DNA from: Dipteris shenzhenensis
Taxonomy: Eukaryota > Polypodiophyta > Polypodiopsida > Gleicheniales
DNA: 64,000 nucleotides
Strand: one strand, 5' to 3'
Assembly (NCBI GenBank): GCA_047967505.1
Contig: CM106540.1
Under the pieces are notes generated by a model. The model did no database searches and was not told the DNA's origin. It saw only the letters and a list, made by a program, of their open reading frames with translations. Positions within the stretch are counted from its first letter, which is position 1; each line of letters opens with the position of its first letter. This document shows, piece after piece, positions 1-10,986 of the stretch. A program made the translations under genes and the position numbers.

Positions 1-183
1 TCTTATGGAATTCATGTAGATACAAAGGAAATAGAATGTATTCTTACATGGTTGAGACATTAAAATATACACATGTTGAGATATTTTTTGGGGTTATGTA
101 TCTTTTGTAGGAAGTTTGTCAATATCTCTGCATTTATTAAAGATCCATTGATAGAACTTCTTACAAAGGCAAAGGGTTTTTTT
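1..183 (+). pseudogene. Ty3/gypsy reverse transcriptase C-terminal remnant
   Basis: Reading from the first base gives VDTKEIECILTW, then a TAA at 61-63, then RYFLGLCIFCRKFV and DPLIELLTK. This is the order found at the end of a gypsy RT, where a Val-Asp-Pro-x-Lys segment leads to an FLGLxxYYRRF box and a PLxxLL box before RNase H. Similarity fades after about 183. The fragment runs off the left edge, so the rest of the RT would lie outside the window. The stop codon and loss of RNase H mark it as dead. Confidence 0.6.
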
Positions 184-559
184 GTCACTCGTGGAAAAAT
201 TTTCATCCTTTTGAGTCTCAATTGTACTCATGTCTAGGAATGATAAACTATCAATGGGGGAACCTCGACTTAACGAGGTTACAAGGTAGTGTTGAGAAAT
301 CAATAATCTAAAGTGACTAGACTCAGGAGCCTTCACTTGCAATACCATGTAAAACGCATGCCTTCTAAGACTTTCAAATTGACACACTTTCACTCATTGC
401 CCTCTTATCGCTCTCATCTATCAGAATGATTTGAACACAACTCACACGTTCTATGAAAGAGGTACAGAATGTCATATTGGAAACTTGTAAATACACAATG
501 TAAATTAACAAAACCTTAATGAGCTGAGTGAGTTTGCATTCTACTTCCCAATGGCCTAG

Positions 560-790
560 GGTACCATTTTAGGAGTACTTCTCTGGTTTCCTCCTCTTCT
601 CGAGTTTCCTTCTCCTCTAGAATTCTTATAGTTTTCATTTTGTTGTGATGAAGACTGAGCTTGTTTGCCTTGGTTATGTATTTTGCCTTGATTGTTGGGG
701 TGACTGATGTTCTTGCCTTTCCCTGTATGGAACCCTCTTCCTCCTTTGGCTTTGAAAGTAATGTCATCATTCGTGGGATCTCAAGTGTTT
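560..790 (-). pseudogene. Possible gag C-terminal remnant (basic, Gln/Asn-rich)
   Basis: On the minus strand a frame open for about 70 codons is rich in Gly, Lys, Gln, Asn and Arg (for example KNISHPNNQGKIHNQG and RGEGNSRRGGNQRS). Such low-complexity basic tails are common in plant LTR gag proteins near the zinc knuckle, but no knuckle is present. It could equally be other decayed sequence. The rest of 184-1,139 shows no gene I recognise. Confidence 0.22.
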
Positions 791-1139
791 TTGTAGAGCA
801 TGTTTGGCATGAGTTGGAATGAGGGAGGTGCATCTCATGTGACAAGATCACATGCAGAAACCATAAAGTGAACATGAGCTCAAAGTGGTTCTTCGTTGAC
901 TTCAGTATTCTGCCCATCTATCCATCTGTATAGAAGGGGGAGGAATATCCACATTATTCCCATTAGCTACAACAGTAGGGCATGTTGCTCTCTCAGGAGT
1001 AACAAAGGGAGGGGGTACAGTGATTATTGATCCATCTCTAGAGAATTCTTCCATCTCATCTTGTGGTTGGTCCACATATTTGTTAAAGATGTTTACCACA
1101 TTGCTGAGTCCCGTTCCTAGACCACCAAGATACAAAAGC

Positions 1140-1830
1140 CACGTCTGGATTAGAATGCGCTTGGTTGAACTATAAATTATATCTAGCTATCTAAATGCAC
1201 CACAAGGCATTTGCTCTAATCATTTTCCATTCTTCCTACTTGATTTTGCATGCATCTCCCAAAAGACTTGCCTTCCAATTGAGTGGTTCTCCTATACTAA
1301 TTTGAATGTATTTCCATACTCCTCTTGAGCAAGGGCATGCCACAAAAAAATGGAAATATCTTCTTTACTGTTACATCTTCTGCAAAGTCCATTCCTTTGC
1401 CTATTTGAAGGCTTCTTGCATTGGTCCAGACTACCATGTGTAGCATGAGCTTTCATACCTGCTTTTCCATTTTTCTCTGCTATCATGAAGGTTCCACCTA
1501 TTTGTCAGTACTCTAAATAACTCATCTATGGATAGAGAGGATGTAGGTATAGGAAGGATCTATGTGCTACCTATCCAACTGAACTCTTTGCTATAATTAA
1601 GACAACTTCTCCCTTTCCACTGTCTGTCACCATTCCACAACTCTATTTTTCTCATAACTAACGCTTGTAGATTGTTGTTCAAGGTAAATTCTCTCCTTAT
1701 AGAGTAGGCTAGGTCTTCCATCTTAGATTATCTTTGTCCCATAGTTGATCCCAACTTTGAAGACCTTTCTTAAAGAGAAGTCCAGTTGCCTCAAGTTCTA
1801 CATCTATCAAGGGGTTGTTTTTGTGGATTA
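1140..1830 (-). pseudogene. LINE reverse transcriptase 3' end with zf-RVT finger
   Basis: Minus-strand pieces in different frames follow the order of a plant LINE ORF2 end. First comes an LFKKGLQSWDQLWD segment, then a Cys-rich finger containing LCRRCNSKEDISIFLWHALA (Cys-x2-Cys then His), then a tail with EEWKMIRANALWCI resembling the W/R-x-ALWxIWxxRN box that follows zf-RVT. Several stops and at least two frameshifts interrupt it. The RT palm itself is not present. The assignment rests on motif order by eye. Confidence 0.5.
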
Positions 1831-2935
1831 CTGATATTCAAATAGCGTCCAGAGCCATAAATGCCCCCTTTCTTGAAAAACTAACCTATAATAGCATTGA
1901 CTTTTGTCATAAGTTGTATGAAAAATTTGCAAAAGACTTGTGTCTATACGTTTGTGTAAAGGGTTTCCCTACTTATTATCACTTCTCTTCAAGTTATCAT
2001 CTCTCTTTTAGGTCACTTTCAAGTTGCCTTTGATGAATGTATTACAAGAATCTTCTTGACTTCTTTATGAATATACTGGTATGACTTCTTGTAATGATTT
2101 TTTAATATATTGGTATGACTTCTTCTAATGATTTTCTAATTCTTCATGCAACCAACAATCTTCTCTTAAGTTCAAATTCAAAAATCCTACCACAAATAAG
2201 GATAAGGATCAAATCACCAAAACTTGAAAGCCCATTTGCAGTAAAACACACATCTTCTCGTTTGCTACCTTCATCGAATTGGGGGAGAGATCAATTGCAA
2301 GGAAGGAAGCCTCATGATGAATTTGATTCACCTCTTGGTAAGAAGGGAAGATCTTAAAAGAGGGCTCAATTTTCAGGTGGCTGAGGATATTGACTCACCT
2401 CTTGTTGGTAGAGATAAAGAACAAGGACAAAGAAGGAAGCATGGATCTCATGATGATCCTATAAGTTTTCTTCATGTTCATTTGACACCTCCTCCCAAGA
2501 AGAGTGGTGCACATCAAATCAGCCAACAATATGATTCACTAGAGGATGCGATTCCATCAAAATCTTAATCTGCTTGTGCTTAGATTTGGGTGACATTTCA
2601 GCCTTAACATGTTCGTTCCGTGAATAGTTGAAGATGAGAAATTTCACCCGACTAGTTGCAACATGCAATTTATCACGTTAGTTACTCAAACATGGCTCCA
2701 ATAAACATTATATTTTTTCAAAGTTGAGGCTAGCCTTCTATAACACGATTCGAATGATAATGCTATAATTGCTCTTGGAACACCTGAAAATTGCAAGATG
2801 CCATATGTAGAGCAAACTTGGTGCTATAAAATCTTTAACCGTTGAGTGATGGTAGTCTATTCAGATATGATTCAAATAGAAGGAACTTCCTTGCTTGAAC
2901 AAGAACTTCAAAAAATTCCCCCTTTGTTGGAAGAT
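1831..2935. other. No recognised gene
   Basis: AT-rich sequence. Two overlapping plus-strand open frames at 2,115-2,568 are Ser-, Lys- and Asp-rich and reiterate a GRDxxQG...HD motif, reflecting a short sequence duplication around 2,290-2,460. I recognise no domain, splice pattern or homologue. Confidence 0.5.
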
Positions 2936-3464
2936 TGAGTGATGAACTATGAATGTAGCTCATTAATTCACCCTTGGGGGGGATTTGGGGTTAGGATTGG
3001 TAGGTATTAATGGGCCATGTGATGTGGCAAAACTCTACATGTTTTCATCATGGGGGATTGGTACAACATGGCACCATATAATTGGTGTAATTGATGTATC
3101 TCAGCCATATGTCACACAAGCAAACAATAATCATGTCACACTCTAGGACAACCAATTAGATATTAGTATTGAATCCACGAATGTGTGTTGCAATCTGATT
3201 ATTCACACTTTATCAATGCCACATAGAAGGTCCTAACCATTCTGAGCTATCAATCACACCTCCTCACTCAAAGTTTTTTATGTAGTGGGTAGTTTAGTTG
3301 ATGCAATTTTCATGTGTGCATCTCTCCATTATAGGAGAGCTTGTATTTAGTGATTAGTATTTCTTAATTGCACAATTTAGTGTGCGTGCATTTTTAGATT
3401 CTACCTGTGCTATTCGTGTGAAGGGCATCACAATCTAGTGAGCTTCGACCTTCATTTTCTTTCA
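2936..3464 (+). repeat. Copia-1 5' LTR
   Basis: About 529 bp, starting TG and ending CA, matching 6,856-7,452 in sequence order with many substitutions and indels. Shared landmarks are the first 16 bases, a CACAAGCAAnCA segment, an AGAGCTTGTATT segment and a CTATTCrTGTGAAG segment near the end. The strong divergence points to an old insertion. Confidence 0.65.
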
Positions 3465-3479
3465 TGGTATCAAGGCTAT
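3465..3479 (+). other. Copia-1 primer binding site (tRNA-iMet)
   Basis: TGGTATCAAGGC directly follows the LTR end and matches the plant initiator-Met primer site TGGTATCAGAGC with a small local rearrangement. It sets the strand and the LTR boundary. Confidence 0.6.
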
Positions 3480-5344
3480 CTTTGTGAAGACCCCAAGAGG
3501 GAACTCATATTCCAAGAAGAGTGCACACAACACAAGCATGAGGTTTGATCAGCTTAAGGATCCTTTATAACACTCAAGAAAATCTTTACAAAGCGAACAT
3601 AGATTGCAAAGAAAGCTACGCACAAAGCATGATAGAAATTTCTTACAGTCTGAGACATAGATGAGATAATTGGAAAGGCCTTTGTAACAAGCAAAGAGGG
3701 AAAAAGAACCAATAGATCGATAGACAGAAGAGAGAAGAAGCAATGGAGAAACTATCTACAAAGGGGACCTAGAAAGGTGATTGACATATACATAGGTTTA
3801 TGAGAGTTTTACCTATTAGTACTTCTCATCATAAATTTTCCTTTGCCCTCTTTTTTGTTCCTTCTACTATCTCTATAACCTCTAATCTTTGAGAATATTC
3901 TCAAGCTTGAATTTCTTGGATGCCATAATTGGTTCCAACTAATTTGGTCTGACATGTACTGTCTTATATGGTGTTTCACACAAAGTATATGGGTGATGTG
4001 TGTGCTTTGAACTTTCACAAGGGCATGCCAATAATGAAAGTATAACAACTAAGCCAGTGATTAATGCATTTCCATTAAATCACACCAAAGGCAAAAAACC
4101 AAAGAGAATGAAGCATGAACTCTTGCCTCTTTGCAAAGCCATCAAGTAATGATGATGCTTCCTCTTGATCTCACAATCACCTGTTGGCAAACACATGCTC
4201 TTCTCTCAATATGAGAGGATGTCAAGGGTGAGAGATTACATTGGAGATTTCTCGATTATGCAATAAGTAGCTCACAACACACGTCCTCTTCACAATGCTT
4301 TGCGGATTGTAAGATTGATGATACATCTTCATGGAGAGGTTATGGGACAATCCTCAATGTAGAGTTGATAGCACACAATAATTATACTCTTGACAAACCC
4401 TCATTGGTAGTTGTGGATTACAAAGGAATGCAAAATCATATACCAAATATCTAACTCTTCCTCTATTTGTTACAGGTACCTCCCCTATCCCTACCCAAGG
4501 CCTTTGGTATCTTTCTTGAAAATAGCCCTATCAAGATATGGAGAGGTGATGAGCTCTTCAATTAGAGCTCTGTAAGGGATCTCTTCTATAGCATCCTTTC
4601 CAACCAGATGTGGTGTGCTATGTTGTGATTCTGATAGATTTTGTAGATCATCTTCAAATTCTTACCTTGCAATTTGTGTGGGCTTTTGTCCCTTTGTGTT
4701 GACTTTTTTTTTTGCGTTTACTCTATTGCACATCAACCATGTGGCACTTGTAGCTTGGAGTGGAAGATGTTGTGTTGTTTAGAGGTGCTCCCATCTAGGT
4801 TTTGTTGCTAGATCTACGCTTTGATGTCATTAATGCAACTACACCATTACATCACCTAGAGATTATGTCAAAATTGAGCACTAACTACCTTCATCTTGCA
4901 TGTCCACCCGATAGTTGATGATGGGCTGCTAGTTATGAATGAACATCGTCATGATGCTATACTTAGGATCCCACTGGTGGTATTTGTCATTGGCATCTGA
5001 TATGCTTTGCTTTTCTACATTGAAGTGGCTTCAGTTATCCTTCTATTGTGTCGTCTAGTAGTCGTTGTTGTTGCTGCTTATCCATGTTTGCTAAACCCAA
5101 GTCTATTTTGAGCTTCAATGCTTGCATAACATCATTACTCTTTGTTGATGCTTATGTATATGTGATACATCTATGATGTACGCTTCCTTTGAAGCTATGT
5201 AGACATGATATATCAATGATGTATGCTTTTTTTGAAGTTATGTTCTTGCAATAGTACGTTTTCTACAACTTTGCTTTCTGTATACTGCAAGGCCTTCTTT
5301 CATTTTGGCAAAGGACCTATATTATATATGTAGTTAGAAACCTT
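3480..5344. other. Copia-1 interior without recognised coding
   Basis: Gag normally begins close to the primer site, so this 1.9 kb may contain another insertion, but I found no terminal repeats. A 36-bp motif is repeated at about 5,165-5,200 and 5,209-5,244 (period about 44 bp), with TGATGTAyGCTT as its core. Confidence 0.4.
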
Positions 5345-5825
5345 GAAAGTCCAACTAAATCATGAAAGACACTACAAAGCACATACAAGGATGCCAATAT
5401 GTAGAAGGCCTAAAAAGACAGCTTAGCAAGCTAAGAACATGAGAAGGTCAAAAGGTTAATGACCATTTAAATCAACTCAAGGACTTGCTAGGCCATCTGC
5501 TTATGCTTAATGAGAAGATACTAGATCAACAAGTGGTTGATCTTCTTCTTCATGGTCTACCTAACTCATGGGATGATTTTGTCACCACACTCTCATACAT
5601 ATACTGACTCAGCACATCCTTATTGAGGAAGCCAAAAGGTACAATGAAGAAACTAGAAAATCAGATGATACAACCTTGATGGCTAAGAATAATTAACATG
5701 ATAGTTCAAAATGTTAACATAAGTGGCAAGGAGAATCATGAACACAAGGAACCCAAGAAAAAGTGTCGTCGTTATTATCATGGGAAACTCAATCATTTTG
5801 CCTCAAAATATATTTAAAAAATGCA
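5345..5825 (+). pseudogene. Copia-1 gag remnant with zinc knuckle
   Basis: A frame reading QYVEGLKRQLSKLRT, stop, EGQKVNDHLNQLKDLLGHLL and then LHGLPNSWDDFVTTL matches the UBN2 gag domain of copia elements (long helices, then an LPxSWxxF box). About 40 codons on, in another frame, CRRYYHGKLNHFA is a damaged CCHC knuckle (Cys-x2-Cys-GK-x-GHFA) with the second Cys replaced. Gag would package the element RNA in a cytoplasmic particle. Stops and a frameshift rule out function. Confidence 0.6.
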
Positions 5826-6197
5826 AAATGGATATGAAAGAGATATACAAAACAATAAAGACTCTACAAACATTACAACACACAAAACATCTAGTATTAA
5901 AAAGATTAAGTCTAGCCATGGTGGCGGTCATGGATCATTGACTTACGACCTTCTAGCTATTTCACTCCTCATAAAGAGTGGTTCTCCACATTGAGAAGAG
6001 GGGTATTGCTGGTGATGTGTTGGGCTAGGAGACTCATGACTTCATTAAATGAAAGGCATTGATACAAGTGCTAAATAAATACATATTGGATGCAGACATT
6101 GTCTTGTTCTCCTTCTAGGCCTTTAGAACCTTTTGTATATAAGTGTTGTTAATAAATAGTCGAGGAAGAAGGCTTGTACAACTTAACATCTTAAAGC

Positions 6198-6360
6198 TTG
6201 CAACTCTCAATTAAACATAAAAAAAGTCATGTGGCATATAAAAATTTTGGTCATTTGACCCTGCAAAGCCTTGTTCTTATAAACAAGAAAGGCTTTATAA
6301 GTGATCTACCTCATCTTCAACACAAGAAGATGATATCCAAAGGATGTATCAGGGAAATCA
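6198..6360 (+). pseudogene. Copia-1 GAG-pre-integrase remnant
   Basis: The frame contains YKNFGHLTLQSLVLINKKG followed by DLPHLQHKK and KGCI. This matches the GAG-pre-integrase domain, where a His-x-RFGHLnxxsLxxL box leads to a Cys-x2-Cys pair that ends the HHCC finger. The catalytic integrase core that should follow is absent; the sequence passes into a Lys-rich tail and then the RT end, so a large internal deletion is inferred. Confidence 0.6.
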
Positions 6361-6424
6361 TAGTCGTGAAAATTCCCAAAAAAGGCTCAAACAAAAGGGG
6401 CATCCTTGAAATTGAAGAATATGG

Positions 6425-6850
6425 ATAGTAATAGGGTAGATGGAACTTTATATAGTCTACTAGTTGGAAGCTTGTTATATCTGAGCTCATCTAAACTAGA
6501 CATTGCTTTCCAATACATTGTCCAAATGTATGACTAATTTGAAAGAAAGACATCATAAAGAATCTAAGGGAATACTCAAATATGTCAAGGGAACCCAAAA
6601 TTTTGGAATAGATTATAAGAGAAGCAATAATTTTGAATTGTCAAGATTCACTAAAAGGGATATCTGGATGACAAAAGATCTATTTTGAGATATTGCTTCA
6701 ATTTTGGATTAGGGATGGTGTCATGTGACTAACAAGAAACAATACACTATTGCTCTATCATCAATGAAAACTAAATATAAAGCCACCATAAATGCCATTT
6801 GTAAGATTATCTGTAAAGGAGAATCTTAAATGATATTGGTCTTACTAAAA
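6425..6850 (+). pseudogene. Copia-1 RT tail and RNase H remnant
   Basis: Frames read VDGTLYSLLVGSLLYLSSSKLDIAF, then HHKESKGILKYVKGTQNFGI, then NKKQYTIALSS and KYKATINAICKII. These are the standard end of a copia polyprotein: a YRxLVGSLxYL box, a LRYLKGTxxxGI box, then the RNase H core with SKKQxxxALSSxEAEY. The Glu-Ala-Glu-Tyr box has decayed to KTKY and there are stops. The 3' LTR starts within about 10 bp of its end. Confidence 0.65.
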
Positions 6851-6855
6851 AACAT

Positions 6856-7452
6856 TGAGTGATGAACTATGCGTTTAGTTCATTAATTCACTCTTGTCAT
6901 GGTTTGCATTTAGGATCCTTAAAGGTTCTAAGAGAATGGTGTTAGACTGTAGGTCCTAGGTTAGGCCACTATGACTTCATGTCATTGGTAAGTGGATTAA
7001 GATTTTTAAGGAACCACAAGCGGTTGCATACCTTAACATGCATTCATCATATAGGGGATGGCTGCCACATGGTACCATATCATTGATCTAGTTCATGTGG
7101 CTTTTCCACATTTCACACAAGCAAGCACCCACCACATCTAACACACTATGATAACCAACCAATTGTTAGTATTGCATCCATGCAAATGTGTAAGTGTAAT
7201 CTCATTGGGCGCACACTTTGTCATTGCCACATGAGAGGTTAGACCCTAACCTTTCTAAGAGGTCAAAGGGTGGTTTCACCCTCACACCTCCTCACTGTAT
7301 GGAATCATATGTAAACAACTCAAGAGAGCTTGTATTGAGTGATTAGCATTTCTTTATTGCACCAAATCAATGTATGCATTACAAATTCTACGTGTGCTAT
7401 TCATGTGAAGCGCATCACATTCTATTAAGCCTTCACCTCAATTTACTCTTCA
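6856..7452 (+). repeat. Copia-1 3' LTR
   Basis: About 597 bp, the partner of 2,936-3,464. It starts TGAGTGATGAACTATG and ends ACTCTTCA. It is about 70 bp longer than the left LTR because of indels. No purine tract remains immediately upstream. Confidence 0.65.
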
Positions 7453-8395
7453 ATTTTCCTCAAAATATTGCCTCCATTTTGCTGGAAAATGGTCTTAGAT
7501 AACCTAGAGAACTTTTAATCACATATTTGAGCATGGTTTGAATAAATGGAGACTTTTTTTTAAAGACAGACTTTTAAAGTTCTATGAAATTTGACTTAAA
7601 AACAACCTTAAAGAGCTTTTAGCCCGTGAACAACTTTTTGGAGGATCTTTCTATACTTTTAAAAATTCTTGAAACCTTTAGAAAGGAGAGGAGGAAACAT
7701 GGTTCGAACAAATTAGGAGGCTATAGATGCAAAATGGACCCTTAACAGAGAGGGGGCTTTTCCGTTTGGGCCATCGCTTGGGAGACTAGAATAAGGATAG
7801 AGATTGGGGAGTGATAGTGGACTTGTGTTCTCTATGACCTTTATAGCATCATATGAGAATCTCGTACTAAGTTTTTTATACTACGTTCATTTTCCATCAA
7901 TTCACATTTGTATGTACAATATATTTGAATGATTTGATCACCTCTAATACCGTCACCCTTAAAGTCATAAATTATTAGTCTTGAAGAAAACTATCCACCC
8001 CAAGAGTACAAATCCTCTATTTCAATCTGTTAGTGACAAGTTAAAATCAAATCTTGTAGCTTTAAATCATAGCTCCTACTCTTCAACTTTGGAGCATCTT
8101 GTTTAGAAAACAATGCTGTGTCACTAAGCAAACATTGTCTCTTTATGCGCAATGTTCCCCCTTTTGTGAGCGAGTAGATCACCACTTATCCTCAGATGAG
8201 AATTTACATATTTATTTTTTCCACTCGAGTCCTTTATCACCAACCTATGGTGTGTCACCATTCCATGTGACTCCTCAATATAAGCTCCTCGACTTATTGG
8301 GATCCCTACTCATAATTGCTTTCCATATTTCAAAAAAGAGAATCAAACTCACATTTTTCTTTTAAGGACTTTAGGAAGTTCAATTGGAATCGAGT
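7453..8395. other. No recognised gene
   Basis: AT-rich DNA. The right part, read on the minus strand, could be the diverged continuation of the gypsy fragment beginning at 8,396, but no integrase motif is visible. Confidence 0.45.
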
Positions 8396-8790
8396 AAAAC
8401 TCAATTCATTAACCATTGGCATTCGGCTTAGAGAATCTGTTACCACATTACCAATATGTCAATTGGATATCAAAGTATTATATTAATTCAGCCCACCTAG
8501 CTTTTCTTCCATTAAGCTCTAGCTGATTGCAAATCCATTTAATAATTTCCTGATTAAAACTAATGTAAAGACTAAAACTTAGCATCATACAAATAGTGTC
8601 TCTATTTCTTTAAAGCATAAATTATATCAAACAGTTCCTTCTCATATGCCAAGTAATCCTATTGAGCACGGTCTAACTTTTTGCTTTTAAAAGCAACTGG
8701 TCTACCCTTCTATAAAAGCACCACTACAATAGAAAAGTCATTAGCGTTTGTTTCAACCACAAATGGTTTATTGGGATTCACTGCTCGGAG
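8396..8790 (-). pseudogene. Ty3/gypsy RNase H remnant
   Basis: The minus strand encodes PFVVETNANDFSIVVVLL, then GRPVAFKSKKLDRAQ, a stop, DYLAYEKELFDIIYALKK and RHYLYDAKF, and further on a DSLSRMPM-like end. This is the gypsy RNase H order: DASDxxxGAVL, RPVAFxSxKL, YxxxEKELLAIxxAxxxWRHYL, then ADALSR. Several stops and a frameshift are present. Its strand and divergence separate it from Gypsy-1 and Gypsy-2. Confidence 0.65.
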
Positions 8791-8982
8791 GTCTTAGGGC
8801 AAATGGGGACTTGCTGAATTTTGTTATAATAGTACCAAGCATTTATCTACTGAATGAGCTAATTTGAGACAATATATAGATGCCAAGTTAGGATACCTTC
8901 CTAGTAGCAAACAAGGTTGTGGGAATCAGCAAGCAAGAGACGATCTAGAAAGGATGGATGTCCCTTTTGCAATTGGCCAAAA

Positions 8983-9240
8983 TGTAGGCCATCTCCTGGT
9001 GGTTCTAGTGATGCCCTATAGGCCATGGTATGTGCCTTGTAGGCATAAATATAGGCACTTGTAGTGTTAGTGAATTTTAGGCCACATAGGACACTTTGTC
9101 CTATGTGACACCTAGGACACTTAGTCCTAGGTCTAGGTACTTGTACCTTGTACTCCTTTTTCATTATCCAAGTTTGACGTGCTGGCTAAGACTTGTGCCA
9201 TGCTTTGCTACTTGTACTCTCTCTCTCAATCAATCCTACA
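8983..9240 (+). repeat. Copia-2 5' LTR
   Basis: A short LTR of about 258 bp from TGTAGGCC to CCTACA. Its first 140 bp match 19,664-19,805 almost base for base, with few substitutions (for example CCTATAGG against CCTAAAGG). It contains three overlapping repeats of a CCTAGGACACTT/CATAGGACACTT motif and a CT-rich end. Confidence 0.75.
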
Positions 9241-9253
9241 GTATCAAAGCCAT
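9241..9253 (+). other. Copia-2 primer binding site
   Basis: GTATCAAAGCCA follows the LTR end and resembles the initiator-Met primer site (TGGTATCAGAGCC). An ATG at 9,253 opens a short MFDSSPAPAFASAP frame ending at 9,311, possibly the original gag start before the insertion. Confidence 0.55.
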
Positions 9254-9329
9254 GTTCGACTCGTCTCCTGCCCCCGCATTTGCATCTGCTCCTATACCTT
9301 CATTCGTATAGTAAGTCATATGGACATCC

Positions 9330-9740
9330 GTACAGATCCTGCATTAGAATCTGTACGTCCTCCACCCGCGGCTTTCGTACTCACTTGCGTCGTACAATCT
9401 ACATCAGATGTCCATACATTAGACACTCGCCGTACGAAACATCCCGTACCTGCTCTGTACTGTCATCGTGCATCCTCTGTACAGCCCGTACATCGTGCTC
9501 TGTACATGCGCCGCCATACAGTCACTTGCCTCGTACTTGGATCAGTACAACCGTACTTGTGATTTTGTACACCAAGCTTCCATACAGTAGAAGTACATGC
9601 TTCATACAGTCTCTGTGCATTGTACCCGTGCTGTACATTGGACTCCGTACTACGCTACTCACTGTTCCATACAGTGTACTTGTATCCGTACAACAATGTA
9701 CTTGCTTCCGTACACTGCACTCCGTACCTGCACCGTACAG
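9330..9740. repeat. GTAC-palindrome array
   Basis: I count 24 GTAC tetranucleotides in this 410-bp stretch, most as CGTACA, TGTACA or CGTACC, spaced roughly 10-40 bp, with near-variants CATACAGT between them. Random sequence would give one or two. The array lies between the Copia-2 primer site and the Gypsy-1 leader. It keeps several frames open for 100-200 codons, which I take as a by-product of the motif. One copy, TCCGTACAA at 9,685-9,693, fits the SBP-box consensus. Confidence 0.75.
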
Positions 9741-10043
9741 GTTTGGCACATGTGAAAGCTATATTCAGGACCTTCTCAAAATTTGGGGCTCTTGAGGAAT
9801 TTTGTTATCCTTATCTTCCTTCTACCGTTTGAAATCATCTCAAGCCATTTCAACAGCTTGGAAAGCCTACATTTTGAGGTCCATACTTTGGGACAGGTAT
9901 ACTTTTGCAGTCAATTTGTGGACAGCAAGTCTTAATTTTGCAGTTGCAAGCCTTGAGGCTATTTCTTTTGGGATTTGATATGCAATTTATTGTTTGATTG
10001 CAACACATTTGGTTGATTGCAACACATTTGGTCAGATTGGAGA

Positions 10044-10148
10044 ACATTGAGTCGCATTTGCAAGACATTGAGTCACATTTGCAGGACATTGAGTCTTTTC
10101 TGCAAGACATTAAGTCAGATTCACATACATTGGGTCACATTTGCAAAA
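10044..10148 (+). repeat. Gypsy-1 leader 21-bp tandem repeat
   Basis: Five copies of a 21-bp unit of the form ACATTGAGTCACATTTGCAAG start at 10,044, 10,065, 10,086, 10,107 and about 10,127. Just upstream, TTGATTGCAACACATTTGG is present twice (about 9,994-10,032). They sit in the untranslated leader before gag. Confidence 0.7.
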
Positions 10149-10287
10149 TTTCAGCAAAATTTGGGGCTTTTCTGCTTATGCCCTCTTTTTGGCCTATTTG
10201 CCCTGAATAAATTTGGGCCATTTGCCAGATTTGCTGTTTTTGCAGTGAACATTACCTGCCATAGTCACATTTGGGTCAAATCTACAT

Positions 10288-10986
10288 TTGCCCTTTGATG
10301 TGGGTTGGAAATTTGTAGATATTTGCTGTTATTTTTGGACAGCTAGCTTTTTTGCAGTGATAGCTTTGAGGCTTTTGGGTTTTCAAGTCTCTTTCAGGGT
10401 ATCACATTTGCATATGGATGCACGAGATACAGTGGATGTGTACAACCAAAAGTTTTGGGATGCTTATTTGCAGGTTGCACCTTTCAAAAAGATCTCCAAA
10501 GGAACCCAAATGAGAAAGTATAGAGCAGGTCTCACTCCAAGAATCCAAGCAGTAGTAAATGCTTTGGGGGCAAAGAACATTCAAGACCTTATGCATTCAG
10601 CTTCAGTAGCTAGTCTTGTGCCGTTACAAGATCCATCTACAATACTATCCTTGCATGCAAGACGTGCTGAAAGAAAGAAAACTGATTTTTCAAAATCAGA
10701 AAAGAGAGAGTACCCCAAGATTGAAAAGAAAGGGTTTCAACCTCAGAATCCGAGGGGTACTCAGTTTTCAAAGACTTATAAAGGCAAATCTCCATTCACT
10801 CCTGAACAAATAGCTGAGTTTCGTAGAGATGGGAAATCCTTTACGTTGGGAAAGAGGGGCATGTGGCTGCCCAGTGCCCAGAAAAGCCTTCAACTTCGAA
10901 GGGAAAAGAGGCAGAGAAGCCATGGGGACCACAAAAGCCAATGGCAGGAGGAATTCCTGACATACTGGGTCATGTTTCAAACCTAG
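10288..10986 (+). pseudogene. Gypsy-1 gag (frameshifted)
   Basis: Open for 232 codons from the first ATG, though the true start may be further upstream. The middle (MDARDTVDVYNQKFWDA, then KGTQMRKYRAGLTPRIQAVV) matches the retrotransposon gag domain with its YxxxF and FxxGL boxes. A Lys-rich linker follows. The zinc knuckle at about 10,833-10,880 is damaged: two Cys positions read Ser and Leu, and a frameshift inside it moves the remaining GHVAAQCP into the protease frame. Confidence 0.65.

Larger units (their letters stand above)
2936..7452 (+). mobile_element. Copia-1: decayed Ty1/copia LTR retrotransposon
   Basis: Two direct repeats beginning TGAGTGATGAACTATG (2,936 and 6,856) and ending in ...TTCA (3,464 and 7,452) are LTRs. 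The left one is followed by a primer site resembling the initiator-Met tRNA end. Inside, in copia order, lie fragments of gag with a zinc knuckle, the GAG-pre-integrase domain, and the RT tail with RNase H. Protease, most of integrase and the RT palm are missing and every fragment has stops. The flanking 5 bp (AAGAT and ATTTT) do not match, so no target duplication is seen. Confidence 0.7.

Noticed and set aside
9193-9795. A 200-codon open frame across the GTAC array
   Set aside because: Openness follows from the GTAC motif; other frames are open too, and no domain is seen.
10044-10148. Regular 21-bp repeats as a CRISPR array
   Set aside because: Units are contiguous without spacers and lie in a plant retroelement leader.
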